A DNA stretch of 64,000 bases from Bimastos eiseni (GCA_959347315.1 OY365809.1:2769953-2833952), one strand, 5' to 3'; counted from the first letter of the stretch, positions 1 to 13,462 are shown. The notes: generated by a model from the letters alone, not told the origin. Program-made: numbers and translations.

Positions 1-127
1 TTAGTTCACTGCTGCCCCTCGTTGAAATGAAAATCTCAATCTTTACAGATTCAATGGTATAAATATAAGACCAATGATGTTCTCTCGATAAATTATTAGT
101 TTTGAAATTAATTATAATACATATTTT

Positions 128-784
128 TCACGAGGTGACAAGCTTCGTCAACAAGAACAGCATTTGAATGATGTCCAGATTGAACGATCACTCTACAAAT
201 CCATGGTTGACGAGGCAAAATCAACATGCCTGGAATTCGGTCTCTGTGATTTGCAAGCAAGTGCTCCGTGTAGCCGCAGCATGTCCATGCACTACAGTTT
301 TGACTATGCACAGCAAGTACATTTGCCAAGTGATCCTTTACAGCCAGGACCAATATACTTCCTTGTTCCACGCAAGTTAGGCATATTTGGTGTCTGCTGT
401 GAAGGGGTTCCTAGACAAGTGAACTTTCTGATTGACGAAGCCCATCTCATCAGTAAGGGTTCGAATGCTGTTGTGTCCTATTTGCATTATTTCTTTCAGC
501 GTTATGGATTTGGTGAGACTGATGTCAAGCTTCATTGTGATAACTGTTCAGGCCAAAACAAGAATCATTTCATGCTTTGGTACTGTGCATGGAGGGTTGC
601 CATTGGTCTTCACAAGTCTATAGTGTTGAAATTTTTAGTCGTAGGACACACAAAGTTTGCCCCGGATTGGTGTTTTGGGCTTCTGAAACAGGCATTCAGA
701 CGCCATGCAGTGTCATCTCTGTCAGAAATGGCATCTGTGGTGAATGGAAGTGCTTCTGTAAATTTGCTCTTAAACGTCTGTTAG
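128..784 (+). pseudogene. DUF7869-type transposase-like protein fragment
   Basis: The frame is open from about 92 to the stop at 784 and has no convincing start: the first ATG-like position is a TTG, so this is an internal exon or truncated piece. About 205 residues read as a conserved invertebrate domain I recall as DUF7869. Recognisable blocks are MHYSFDYAQQVHLP, QPGPIYFLVPRKLGIFGVCC, HCDNCSGQNKNHFMLWYCAW and GHTKFAPDWCFGLLKQAFRR. The spaced acidic residues (SFDYAQ, HCDNC, APDW) resemble an RNase H-fold transposase core, but I cannot prove catalysis. The frame dies after NGSASVN, where the family normally continues. The sequence from about 772 onward recurs inverted at 17930-18950, which marks this as a dispersed element rather than a host gene. 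The family name is from memory. Confidence 0.6.
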
Positions 785-1820
785 TATTAGACTGTATACC
801 ATAAGATTTGTCTTTTTGTTGTAGATCCATGGACGAATGTGAATGCCTGTTGCTACACATGAACTCGAAGACGACGCCTTGGACAAACAGAGCCGAAAAA
901 AAGACTGGACAAAAATACATCAATTCCTTTTTAACTCCGCCACTGCTTGTACTCTGGCAGTGCCAGTCCCAAGCCTGGATAAAGGAGGATGGCGACAGCA
1001 CTAATCTTTTTTATCAAACAGTGTCGTTAAAATGAGGCTACTACATCCGTTGACGATCCAGAGCCACCGATCGCCTTCACGTCAAACTGGACGACATGAT
1101 GCAGAAGACCTTTTAACACTTGCAGATGGTCGACTGAAGGGTTAGGTCATGTTTCCACAGGGGACCCAGAACACAAAGGAAGCACATCATCCTGTGGTGA
1201 TTCAGGATCATCTGTTCCTGGTACATCTTAAACTCTAGGTGGTGGTGGGAGAAGACCCGTGTCTTTGCCAGTTGACGCTGAATACATAGTGTGACTGGAA
1301 TAAACTATCATTTTATTTCTGTGTTTTTATTATTTGGATGTTAATTTTATCCATTACTGTATTGCAATATCTAATTCCTTAGCAGGTAATAGCTGCTTAG
1401 CCTCTCTCGGAATTTGAGGCTTTTGTAATAAAATTGACATTTAGTTTCAATGATTTCTTGTTGGTCTACTGGAATAACTTTAGTAACTTTGTTTCTACTT
1501 GAGATATCTACACCAAATTTTGACAGTACATTTGTAATACCTGCAGCTGCAATGGTGCCAAATTTCAGTTAAATCTGTTCAAAAACAATAGCCGTTGCTA
1601 AGGAGATTATACAAATAATATGGCTAAACTTTGCACACAGTTTTCTCCAATAGCACTTTACGTAAACGGTCACATTGGAAATTCTATAACTTCGGCTGTA
1701 TGCAAGGCATAAACTAGCTGAAAACGGTTTTGGAAAGGTAAATCTAGCAGCTTCAGGATGGTGCAAAAAACAGGATAAAATATTATGTATATAAGTGACT
1801 GGTTTTGTGCTGACGAGTCA
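785..1820 (+). mobile_element. 3' part of the DUF7869-associated repeat
   Basis: No coding function is seen. The segment has a clear inverted relative at 17930-18950. Shared landmarks are a pyrimidine tract plus TTGTAG before ATCCATGG (intron 3'-end-like), an embedded SINE tail, the stretch around GTTGGTCTACTGGAATAAC, and the end GTGACTGGTTTTGTGCTGAC. Homology stops within a few bases of the first satellite unit. Confidence 0.6.
935..1036 (+). repeat. SINE type I tail inside the DUF7869 element
   Basis: Carries the hallmarks CAGTGCCAGTCCCAAGCCTG, GATAAAGGAGG, and an end at GTGTCGTTAAAA. The equivalent SINE lies at the same place in the inverted element copy (18683-18800). It therefore entered the ancestor of this element before it spread. 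Confidence 0.6.
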
Positions 1821-2629
1821 CATATACACTCAGCATTACAGTTGTCTTCTATGGCAGAACGTATCTTAGTATGGGTAAACTATATACGACGTCGCGCTGC
1901 GACCAAGTATTCATAATTATAATCCGCTGCTCCATCGTTATCTTATTCAAATAATAATAAATTTCAGTTTAATTGCGTTCATGCGAATAATTTATTTCTC
2001 GGTTCGTTGAATTAAGCTTTGCATATTTTGTTTTGTGCCTAACTAGTCCCAAAAATGTTTTACCCTTTTTTTCTTGTATATATTTTGCGCCACTTGACGA
2101 TGGTGAAATTAACACGTTATTTAATATGTCTTATCAAACCATTCTGTCTTAAATGGTTTGAATATTATTCACGCCATCAGTTTACTCGCTGTTGACAGCG
2201 TGGAGTCGATCGTGTGTTTCCACATTATGTCGTATGCGTACTCGAAAGCATTCTGCTTGACTAGTTATTTATAGCGAGACAGTGTTTTACTAAGAACTTG
2301 ACAAAGAACCCAAAAGGTTAGTCAGACAGGTCTCTGGGATTACATTGTAAAAAATATGTAAGTCCGCATGTACTAAAGTCATAATTGCTTGGTCATGGCA
2401 GACCTTGGCAAAATCCGTTGATTCGGTACAGGATGAACTAGCGGACTCAAGTTGAAAGTCCATGATGACCGTGGATATATAATTTTCCTTCAATCAAATC
2501 TGCTTGGCAAATATGGCAGTGTATGGGGCCCAAATTATAGCAGGAAAGCTCTATGAGTCTTATATTGTAAATAGAAAGAAGTTTGCCTTTGCGTCGATCT
2601 GTACTCAGAATCATCAGTGTTCTTGATCT

Positions 2630-2660
2630 CATGTGGGACCATCTACGATGGTCCCACATG
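2630..2660. repeat. Perfect hairpin in satellite unit 1
   Basis: CATGTGGGACCATC and GATGGTCCCACATG form a perfect 14-bp stem around a 3-base loop (TAC). Confidence 0.95.
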
Positions 2661-3187
2661 GCCATCTGTGTAGTCGAAGTTAGATGCGGTGCGACATCAT
2701 ACCGAGATATGAACCCACACGCTGCTCGCTAGAACTCTACTAGTTCATTGGATTGCATCAGACGATCCGCATCGGAGAGTTTGTTTGGAAGTTTGGCTGC
2801 AAATATTTCTCTCGCCTATTTATGCAGTGGACACAGTATCAAACGCCATTAACCATCTCTAATTGGTTTACATAGCACGGTTGGCAATACTTGCTGGTCG
2901 AAACATAAGACTCTAATTGGATCGCTTGATTATGGTAGGCGTAAGACTATCCAATCTTATGCCCGGCATTAGCGGATAATTGTAATTGTAATTGCTTATT
3001 TGTTTAGCGCATTTTTAGAAAGATTCGTCAGAAGCTCTCACTTCTAGAATTCTGTCGATTTAAACAGTGCGTCTGAAGCCAATAGCTGTTCAAAACCATA
3101 TTTAGGATCAATCACAATTCTCGCTTTCATGTAACAAAATGACGTCACATTCATCTTAGTGTACAACAAATATGACATCATAATACG

Positions 3188-3295
3188 CACATATATATAA
3201 ATCTGTATGTCAATATATGGGTGTATATATATAAAAATATATATATATATATGTATATTGGTATATATATATATGTATGTATATATGTATATGGT
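3188..3295. repeat. TA/TATG microsatellite in unit 1
   Basis: A run of TATATA interspersed with GTATG. It differs in length between units 1 and 2, accounting for the unit length difference of 2 bp. Confidence 0.9.
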
Positions 3296-4087
3296 TATTT
3301 ATTTGCATTCATTTATTTTGTTGCTTGATGACGTCATAATAATAAGCATACGCGCCAGTCTGCTGCCTTCAGAAGCTTCGATGTTCCGCTTTGCGACGAA
3401 GCATAATGTGAGTAGCTTCTATGAAGTCACCATAATAGTGATCGAGGTCAACGGTCGCAAATAAACAAAGCAAGCGTGCCAGCAAAAACCTGGTATGGGA
3501 CCAGCTGAAATCCATGGACATCGGAAATGATGCGGACGAAGCCTAGGCGGGTATCATGATTTCAGAGGCAGATGAGAATTACATGTAAATCGTTAAGGCA
3601 ATGTAACAATGACGTCATAATGCACCAGATATTATTGACTCTTCCAGCCACAGGATGACGACGTAATTCTATGGGTCATACCTTTGAGATATTATATCAT
3701 TGGGTCATACTACTGAAACAGAATAATAAGAATGATTGAACATGTCGTTGAACACCTTCAAAACAACTTCGGCGCTATATAAATCTAGGGATCGGATGAT
3801 ATATCAACTTGGGAAGAGTTCTTCGAAATAGGGTGATGTGTGAATTAACTTAAGAACCACGACGGATGCAAGGAAACAACGGTTAGCCTTTCTTTGTAAC
3901 ATTACAAACAATAAATTACCATATGACGCTTCGATGATAAACATAATATTCAAAGCACATAATTATGAGTGGAATAATTATGAATATTGACATGTTGATC
4001 GTGTAGGCATATTATTTATGAAGATGATCTGTTTAATTGCATAGATGGGCATTTGGGACATTGATAGTATCATTGGTGGTTGTTGCA

Positions 4088-4185
4088 GTTTGACAACACT
4101 GTGTGATAACAGAGATCATTTGCGGCGCCCTCCACCGTTATACAGGCTTGGGAATGGCACTGGCCGAGTGCTACCAGTGACGGAT
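4088..4185 (-). repeat. SINE type I fragment within satellite unit 1
   Basis: On the minus strand it ends in a GTGTTGTCAAAC-like tail (plus strand GTTTGACAACACTGTGTGAT) preceded by the GCCAGTGCCATTCCCAAGCC core. The copy in unit 2 lies at 9193-9290. Confidence 0.65.
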
Positions 4186-4239
4186 TTTATTATTATCGTT
4201 ACTTAGAACAAGCGCAATTAATTAATATTAATTGAAATG

Positions 4240-4483
4240 TACTAAAGGTGTCCAATGACAGCATTGCACTGTCTAAAGTTTCAACAATAACTAGTTGCTG
4301 GCATGGCTTCTCATCGTCCTTGGACGAGACTTCACAGTTTCTCACATACATTATTTGTTTGTATTTATATATTAATAGGTGCATGATCACTGTGTTCTTC
4401 ATAATCTATTATATACAACACACATGCAAATTTACATGCATGTGTTAAATACACACGAGCATACATTAGACACCTTAATTACG
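4240..4483. repeat. Inverted pair of ACACCTT motifs in unit 1
   Basis: AAAGGTGTCC at 4244 faces TTAGACACCTTAA at 4466, about 221 bp apart. This is a terminal-inverted-repeat-like layout also seen at 16781/17223 and 49365/49652. No clean target duplication is seen. Confidence 0.35.
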
Positions 4484-4934
4484 CTTGCTGCAGGAATGTT
4501 ATAGTTCAACTGCATTCCAACCGACAGCTCCTATCGTCTTCTACAGTCCTCCCTCCGTTCCTATACACTCAGAACCAAGGTTATTTTTTTCTGTACTCAC
4601 TGTTAGCAAATATTTATGAAATCGCATGAGTCTTAGAATACCTCCTTACTATTCCAGTAGAGGAGTGGTCACCACCTGTCATTGGACAAAATAAGTGGAC
4701 ATAAGTACTCAATAATTATACAGATCCATGTATGACCAGGAACAGAAATGCCTAGAGACGTTATTTGAAGCATCGTCGCCCGAAACGCATAGCGGAGGAG
4801 AAATAGGAGGTTGATTATGATTCACTGCGAGAAGCAATTGCCTACTGAAGAGAAACAACGTGTTTGACACCTTTTAAAAATATTGCCAATTTATGTTATA
4901 TTGGTGGGCATAAAGCAATATCCACCATTGTTGA

Positions 4935-5040
4935 GCTGTAAGACTTAGTGCTATAATATGCCAAGCAAATTTCTGTCGACTGCAACGGCTTCCATTGTCA
5001 AAAGCGGTCGTTAAACTCCCGGATACATCGATCCAATGAA
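4935..5040 (+). repeat. SINE type II within satellite unit 1
   Basis: Contains ATATGCCAAGCAAATTTCTG, GTCGACTGCAACGGC and the tail AAAGCGGTCGTTAAACTCCC. It matches 59380-59470 closely. The unit 2 copy is at 10040-10145. Confidence 0.7.
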
Positions 5041-5084
5041 ATCAATTAATAACCATCTGCTTAGCGTACTAGAACTCCTACACT

Positions 5085-5175
5085 AAACCTGCTCTGGCAG
5101 TGTTAACCCTTAGCCTGGATATTAAAGGGGCGATGACAGTTATCATTTAAATGACGGAGTATCGTTAAGTAATAA
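5085..5175 (+). repeat. SINE type I fragment within satellite unit 1
   Basis: CTCTGGCAGTGTTAACCC, AGCCTGGATATTAAAGG and a diverged tail GTATCGTTAAG. It is more decayed than most copies. The unit 2 copy is at 10190-10280. Confidence 0.55.
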
Positions 5176-5292
5176 ATAGAACGCGAGTCGATAAGTGTTC
5201 TGTGCATCTATTAAATAGTATTATGTGATGCTGCGATGGTCTGGGACGTGGGATTTAAACAATCACTGCTTTCGTTGCTGCCTTTGAAATAC

Positions 5293-6690
5293 CGTATACC
5301 TAGATTCTGGCCGAATATATTTTCTACGTATACTTAGATTCTTGACGAATATATTTTCTAAGTATACCTAGATTCTCGACGAATATATTTTCTAGGTATG
5401 TCTAGAGTCTCGTCGATTATATTTTCTTAGTATATCTAGATTCTGGACGAATATATTATCTACGTTTACCTAGGTTCTCGACGAATATAATTTCTACGTA
5501 CACCTAGGTTCTCGACGAATACATTTTATGAGTATATCTAGATTTTCGACGAATTTATTTTCGTAGTATATCTAGATTCTGGACGAATGTATTATCTACG
5601 TTTACCTAGGTTCTCGACGAATATAATTTCTACGTACACCTAGGTTCTCGACGAATACATTTTATGAGTATATCTAGATTTTCGACGAACTTATTTTCGT
5701 AGTATATCTAGATTCTGGACGAATATAGTTTCTACCTAACCCTAGATCCTGGACGAATATATTTTCTACGTATACCTAGATTCTGGCCGAATATGTTTTC
5801 TACGTATGCTTAGATTCTTGTCGAATATATTTACTACGTATACCTAGATTCTCGACGAATATATTTTCTAAGTATATCTAGATTTTCGACGATTATATAT
5901 TCTTAGTATATCTAGATTCTGGACGAATATATTTTCTACGTATGCTTAGATTCTCGTCGAATATTTTTTCTACGTATACCTAGATTCTCGACGAATAAAT
6001 TTTCTACGTATACCTAGGTGTTCGACGAATATATTTTCTACGTACACCTAGGTTCTCGACGAATATATTTTATGAGTATATCTAGTATTTCGACGAATAT
6101 ATTTTCTAAGTATATCTAGATTCTCGGCGATTATTTTTTCTTAGTATATTTAGATTCTGGACGAATAAATTTTCTACGTATACCTAGGTTCTCGACGAAT
6201 ATATTATTTACGTTTACCTAGGTTCTCGACGAATATATTTTCTACGTACACCTAGGTTCTCGACGAATATATTTTATGACTATATCTTGATTTTCGACGA
6301 ATTTATTTTCGTAGTGTATCTAGATTCTGGACGAATATATTTTCTACCTTACCCTAGATCCTGGACGAATATATTTTCTACGTTTACCTAGATTCTTGAC
6401 GAATATATTTTCTACGTGTACCTAGATTCTCGACGAATATATTTTCTAAGTATATCTAGATTCTCGACGATTATATTTTCTAAGTATATCTAGATTCTCG
6501 ACGATTATATTTTCTACGTATATCTAGATTCTGGACGAATATATTTTCTACGTATACCTAAGTTCTCGACCAATAAATTTTCTACGTATACCTAGGTTCT
6601 CGACGAATATATTTTCTACCTATACCTAGGTTCTGGTCGAATATATTTCCTACGTATACCTAGATTCTCGACGAATTTAATTATTTTCCT
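5293..6690. repeat. 34-bp minisatellite, about 41 monomers (unit 1)
   Basis: The monomer is roughly TAGATTCTCGACGAATATAT followed by TTTCTACGTATACC. The first and last monomer starts (5301 and 6661) are 1360 bp apart, exactly 40 x 34, despite many substitutions. A four-monomer (136-bp) higher-order repeat is visible at 5436 to 5572 and on. TCTAGA and CCTAGG variants alternate. Confidence 0.95.
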
Positions 6691-7732
6691 CGTAGACTTT
6701 CAACATCGATTCCATCTTTCAACGTTTGACGTAAATCTGTTCGTTGGCAGCACGTGTGTGCGTGGACACACCATTGGTGACCCATCTACTTAGTTTAGTT
6801 TCTTTAGTTAAGTGTGTGCTTTTGGTGACAGTTGTTATGGTACCGTTGATACCGTAATGACATTTAGCAAAGTGCAGATAAACGCGGGTCTGCTTTATTT
6901 TTGATCGGCGGTGTATAAATGTTCATATACACTCAGCATTACAGTTGTCTTCTATGGCAGAACGTATCTTAGTATGGGTAAACTATATACGACGTCGCGC
7001 TGCGACCAAGTATTCATAATTATAATCCGCTGCTCCATCGTTATCTTATTCAAATAATAATAAATTTCAGTTTAATTGCGTTCATGCGAATAATTTATTT
7101 CTCGGTTCGTTGAATTAAGCTTTGCATATTTTGTTTTGTGCCTAACTAGTCCCAAAAATGTTTTACTTTTTTTTTCTTGTATATATTTTGCGCCACTTGA
7201 CGATGGTGAAATTAACACGTTATTTAATATGTCTTATCAAACCATTCTGTCTTAAATGGTTTGAATATTATTCACGCCATCAGTTTACTCGCTGTTGACA
7301 GCGTGGAGTCGATCGTGTGTTTCCACATTATGTCGTATGCGTACTCGAAAGCATTCTGCTTGACTAGTTATTTATAGCGAGACAGTGTTTTACTAAGAAC
7401 TTGACAAAGAACCCAAAAGGTTAGTCAGACAGGTCTCTGGGATTACATTGTAAAAAATATGTAAGTCCGCATGTACTAAAGTCATAATTGCTTGGTCATG
7501 GCAGACCTTGGCAAAATCCGTTGATTCGGTACAGGATGAACTAGCGGACTCAAGTTGAAAGTCCATGATGACCGTGGATATATAATTTGCCTTCAATCAA
7601 ATCTGCTTGGCAAATATGGCAGTGTATGGGGCCCAAATTATAGCAGGAAAGCTCTATGAGTCTTATATTGTAAATAGAAAGAAGTTTGCCTTTGCGTCGA
7701 TCTGTACTCAGAATCATCAGTGTTCTTGATCT

Positions 7733-7763
7733 CATGTGGGACCATCTACGATGGTCCCACATG
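7733..7763. repeat. Perfect hairpin in satellite unit 2
   Basis: Identical to the 31-base hairpin at 2630-2660. Confidence 0.95.
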
Positions 7764-8326
7764 GCCATCTGTGTAGTCGAAGTTAGATGCGGTGCGACAT
7801 CATACCGAGATATGAACCCACACGCTGCTCGCTAGAACTCTACTAGTTCATTGGATTGCATCAGACGATCCGCATCGGAGAGTTTGTTTGGAAGTTTGGC
7901 TGCAAATATTTCTCTCGCCTATTTATGCAGTGGACACAGTATCAAACGCCATTAACCATCTCTAATTGGTTTACAAAGCACGGTTGGCAATACTTGCTGG
8001 TCGAAACATAAGACTCTAATTGGATCGCTTGATTATGGCAGGCGTAAGACTATCCAATCTTATGCCCGGCATTAGCGGATAATTGTAATTGTAATTGCTT
8101 ATTTGTTTAGCGCATTTTTAGAAAGATTCGTCAGAAGCTCTCACTTCTAGAATTCTGTCGATTTAAACAGTGCGTCTGAAGCCAATAGCTGTTCAAAACC
8201 ATATTTAGGATCAATCACAATTCTCGCTTTCATGTAACAAAATGACGTCACATTCATCTTAGTGTACAACAAATATGACATCATAATACGCACATATATA
8301 TAAATCTGTATGTCAATATATGGGTG

Positions 8327-8357
<31 letters not shown>

Positions 8358-10397
8358 GTATATTGGTATATATATATATGTATGTATATATGTATATGGT
8401 TATTTATTTGCATTCATTTATTTTGTTGCTTGATGACGTCATAATAATAAGCATACGCGCCAGTCTGCTGCCTTCAGAAGCTTCGATGTTCCGCTTTGCG
8501 ACGAAGCATAATGTGAGTAGCTTCTATGAAGTCACCATAATAGTGATCGAGGTCAACGGTCGCAAATAAACAAAGCAAGCGTGCCAGCAAAAACCTGGTA
8601 TGGGACCAGCTGAAATCCATGGACATCGGAAATGATGCGGACGAAGCCTAGGCGGGTATCATGATTTCAGAGGCAGATGAGAATTACATGTAAATCGTTA
8701 AGGCAATGTAACAATGACGTCATAATGCACCAGATATTATTGACTCTTCCAGCCACAGGATGACGACGTAATTCTATGGGTCATACCTTTGAGATATTAT
8801 ATCATTGGGTCATACTACTGAAACAGAATAATAAGAATGATTGAACATGTCGTTGAACACCTTCAAAACAACTTCGGCGCTATATAAATCTAGGGATCGG
8901 ATGATATATCAACTTGGGAAGAGTTCTTCGAAATAGGGTGATGTGTGAATTAACTTAAGAACCACGACGGATGCAAGGAAACAACGGTTAGCCTTTCTTT
9001 GTAACATTACAAACAATAAATTACCATATGACGCTTCGATGATAAACATAATATTCAAAGCACATAATTATGAGTGGAATAATTATGAATATTGACATGT
9101 TGATCGTGTAGGCATATTATTTATGAAGATGATCTGTTTAATTGCATAGATGGGCATTTGGGACATTGATAGTATCATTGGTGGTTGTTGCAGTTTGACA
9201 ACACTGTGTGATAACAGAGATCATTTGCGGCGCCCTCCACCGTTATACAGGCTTGGGAATGGCACTGGCCGAGTGCTACCAGTGACGGATTTTATTATTA
9301 TCGTTACTTAGAACAAGCGCAATTAATTAATATTAATTGAAATGTACTAAAGATGTCCAATGACAGCATTGCACTGTCTAAAGTTTCAACAATAACTAGT
9401 TGCTGGCATGGCTTCTCATCGTCCTTGGACGAGACTTCACAGTTTCTCACATACATTATTTGTTTGTATTTATATATTAATAGGTGCATGATCACTGTGT
9501 TCTTCATAATCTATTATATACAACACACATGCAAATTTACATGCATGTGTTAAATACACACGAGCATACATTAGACACCTTAATTACGCTTGCTGCAGGA
9601 ATGTTATAGTTCAACTGCATTCCAACCGACAGCTCCTATCGTCTTCTACAGTCCTCCCTCCGTTCCTATACACTCAGAACCAAGGTTATTTTTTTCTGTA
9701 CTCACTGTTAGCAAATATTTATGAAATCGCATGAGTCTTAGAATACCTCCTTACTATTCCAGTAGAGGAGTGGTCACCACCTGTCATTGGACAAAATAAG
9801 TGGACATAAGTACTCAATAATTATACAGATCCATGTATGACCAGGAACAGAAATGCCTAGAGACGTTATTTGAAGCATCGTCGCCCGAAACGCATAGCGG
9901 AGGAGAAATAGGAGGTTGATTATGATTCACTGCGAGAAGCAATTGCCTACTGAAGAGAAACAACGTGTTTGACACCTTTTAAAAATATTGCCAATTTATG
10001 TTATATTGGTGGGCATAAAGCAATATCCACCATTGTTGAGCTGTAAGACTTAGTGCTATAATATGCCAAGCAAATTTCTGTCGACTGCAACGGCTTCCAT
10101 TGTCAAAAGCGGTCGTTAAACTCCCGGATACATCGATCCAATGAAATCAATTAATAACCATCTGCTTAGCGTACTAGAACTCCTACACTAAACCTGCTCT
10201 GGCAGTGTTAACCCTTAGCCTGGATATTAAAGGGGCGATGACAGTTATCATTTAAATGACGGAGTATCGTTAAGTAATAAATAGAACGCGAGTCGATAAG
10301 TGTTCTGTGCATCTATTAAATAGTATTATGTGATGCTGCGATGGTCTGGGACGTGGGATTTAAACAATCACTGCTTTCGTTGCTGCCTTTGAAATAC

Positions 10398-11795
10398 CGT
10401 ATACCTAGATTCTGGCCGAATATATTTTCTACGTATACTTAGATTCTTGACGAATATATTTTCTAAGTATACCTAGATTCTCGACGAATATATTTTCTAG
10501 GTATGTCTAGAGTCTCGTCGATTATATTTTCTTAGTATATCTAGATTCTGGACGAATATATTATCTACGTTTACCTAGGTTCTCGACGAATATAATTTCT
10601 ACGTACACCTAGGTTCTCGACGAATACATTTTATGAGTATATCTAGATTTTCGACGAATTTATTTTCGTAGTATATCTAGATTCTGGACGAATGTATTAT
10701 CTACGTTTACCTAGGTTCTCGACGAATATAATTTCTACGTACACCTAGGTTCTCGACGAATACATTTTATGAGTATATCTAGATTTTCGACGAACTTATT
10801 TTCGTAGTATATCTAGATTCTGGACGAATATAGTTTCTACCTAACCCTAGATCCTGGACGAATATATTTTCTACGTATACCTAGATTCTGGCCGAATATG
10901 TTTTCTACGTATGCTTAGATTCTTGTCGAATATATTTACTACGTATACCTAGATTCTCGACGAATATATTTTCTAAGTATATCTAGATTTTCGACGATTA
11001 TATATTCTTAGTATATCTAGATTCTGGACGAATATATTTTCTACGTATGCTTAGATTCTCGTCGAATATTTTTTCTACGTATACCTAGATTCTCGACGAA
11101 TAAATTTTCTACGTATACCTAGGTGTTCGACGAATATATTTTCTACGTACACCTAGGTTCTCGACGAATATATTTTATGAGTATATCTAGTATTTCGACG
11201 AATATATTTTCTAAGTATATCTAGATTCTCGGCGATTATTTTTTCTTAGTATATTTAGATTCTGGACGAATAAATTTTCTACGTATACCTAGGTTCTCGA
11301 CGAATATATTATTTACGTTTACCTAGGTTCTCGACGAATATATTTTCTACGTACACCTAGGTTCTCGACGAATATATTTTATGACTATATCTTGATTTTC
11401 GACGAATTTATTTTCGTAGTGTATCTAGATTCTGGACGAATATATTTTCTACCTTACCCTAGATCCTGGACGAATATATTTTCTACGTTTACCTAGATTC
11501 TTGACGAATATATTTTCTACGTGTACCTAGATTCTCGACGAATATATTTTCTAAGTATATCTAGATTCTCGACGATTATATTTTCTAAGTATATCTAGAT
11601 TCTCGACGATTATATTTTCTACGTATATCTAGATTCTGGACGAATATATTTTCTACGTATACCTAAGTTCTCGACCAATAAATTTTCTACGTATACCTAG
11701 GTTCTCGACGAATATATTTTCTACCTATACCTAGGTTCTGGTCGAATATATTTCCTACGTATACCTAGATTCTCGACGAATTTAATTATTTTCCT
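10398..11795. repeat. 34-bp minisatellite (unit 2)
   Basis: First and last monomer starts are 10406 and 11766, again 1360 bp apart. By eye the monomer order and variants are those of unit 1, so the array was duplicated as part of the 5.1-kb unit rather than regrown. Confidence 0.95.
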
Positions 11796-12028
11796 CGTAG
11801 ACTTTCAACATCGATTCCATCTTTCAACGTTTGACGTAAATCTGTTCGTTGGCAGCACGTGTGTGCGTGGACACACCATTGGTGACCCATCTACTTAGTT
11901 TAGTTTCTTTAGTTAAGTGTGTGCTTTTGGTGACAGTTGTTATGGTACCGTTGATACCGTAATGACATTTAGCAAAGTGCAGATAAACGCGGGTCTGCTT
12001 TATTTTTGATCGGCGGTGTATAAATGTT

Positions 12029-13431
12029 CATATACACTCAGCATTACAGTTGTCTTCTATGGCAGAACGTATCTTAGTATGGGTAAACTATATACGACGT
12101 CGCGCTGCGACCAAGTATTCATAATTATAATCCGCTGCTCCATCGTTATCTTATTCAAATAATAATAAATTTCAGTTTAATTGCGTTCATGCGAATAATT
12201 TATTTCTCGGTTCGTTGAATTAAGCTTTGCATATTTTGTTTTGTGCCTAACTAGTCCCAAAAATGTTTTACTTTTTTTTTCTTGTATATATTTTGCGCCA
12301 CTTGACGATGGTGAAATTAACACGTTATTTAATATGTCTTATCAAACCATTCTGTCTTAAATGGTTTGAATATTATTCACGCCATCAGTTTACTCGCTGT
12401 TGACAGCGTGGAGTCGATCGTGTGTTTCCACATTATGTCGTATGCGTACTCGAAAGCATTCTGCTTGACTAGTTATTTATAGCGAGACAGTGTTTTACTA
12501 AGAACTTGACAAAGAACCCAAAAGGTTAGTCAGACAGGTCTCTGGGATTACATTGTAAAAAATATGTAAGTCCGCATGTACTAAAGTCATAATTGCTTGG
12601 TCATGGCAGACCTTGGCAAAATCCGTTGATTCGGTACAGGATGAACTAGCGGACTCAAGTTGAAAGTCCATGATGACCGTGGATATATAATTTGCCTTCA
12701 ATCAAATCTGCTTGGCAAATATGGCAGTGTATGGGGCCCAAATTATAGCAGGAAAGCTCTATGAGTCTTATATTGTAAATAGAAAGAAGTTTGCCTTTGC
12801 GTCGATCTGTACTCAGAATCATCAGTGTTCTTGATCTCATGTGGGACCATCTACGATGGTCCCACATGGCCATCTGTGTAGTCGAAGTTAGATGCGGTGC
12901 GACATCATACCGAGATATGAACCCACACGCTGCTCGCTAGAACTCTACTAGTTCATTGGATTGCATCAGACGATCCGCATCGGAGAGTTTGTTTGGAAGT
13001 TTGGCTGCAAATATTTCTCTCGCCTATTTATGCAGTGGACACAGTATCAAACGCCATTAACCATCTCTAATTGGTTTACAAAGCACGGTTGGCAATACTT
13101 GCTGGTCGAAACATAAGACTCTAATTGGATCGCTTGATTATGGCAGGCGTAAGACTATCCAATCTTATGCCCGGCATTAGCGGATAATTGTAATTGTAAT
13201 TGCTTATTTGTTTAGCGCATTTTTAGAAAGATTCGTCAGAAGCTCTCACTTCTAGAATTCTGTCGATTTAAACAGTGCGTCTGAAGCCAATAGCTGTTCA
13301 AAACCATATTTAGGATCAATCACAATTCTCGCTTTCATGTAACAAAATGACGTCACATTCATCTTAGTGTACAACAAATATGACATCATAATACGCACAT
13401 ATATATAAATCTGTATGTCAATATATGGGTG

Positions 13432-13462
<31 letters not shown>

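Larger units (their letters stand above)
1821..6923. repeat. 5.1-kb macrosatellite, unit 1 (5103 bp)
   Basis: Begins at CATATACACTCAGCATTACA, which recurs at 6924 and 12029. Units differ by a few substitutions and small indels: unit 1 has GGTGTCC where unit 2 has GATGTCC near 4247, and two fewer bases in a TA run. I see no recognisable protein. The short frames near 2290-2665 on the minus strand are conserved only because the DNA is. The unit carries a hairpin, a TA run, SINE pieces and a 34-bp minisatellite, listed separately. Confidence 0.95.
6924..12028. repeat. 5.1-kb macrosatellite, unit 2 (5105 bp)
   Basis: Direct head-to-tail copy of 1821-6923 with sparse substitutions. It holds the same internal order: hairpin, TA run (about 8310-8398), inverted ACACCTT pair, SINE fragments and the 34-bp array. 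Confidence 0.95.

Noticed and set aside
2290..2665. Overlapping minus-strand frames repeated in each satellite unit
   Set aside because: They are conserved only because the whole unit is; no motif and no sign of protein-level constraint.
5293..6690. CRISPR-like array
   Set aside because: Spacerless 34-bp tandem monomers in a eukaryotic context; no repeat-spacer alternation and no cas genes.
6740..6785. Possible retroviral-type primer-binding context (CATTGGTGACCC)
   Set aside because: Similar to sequence after some LTRs, but no LTR pair, no coding region and the match is short.
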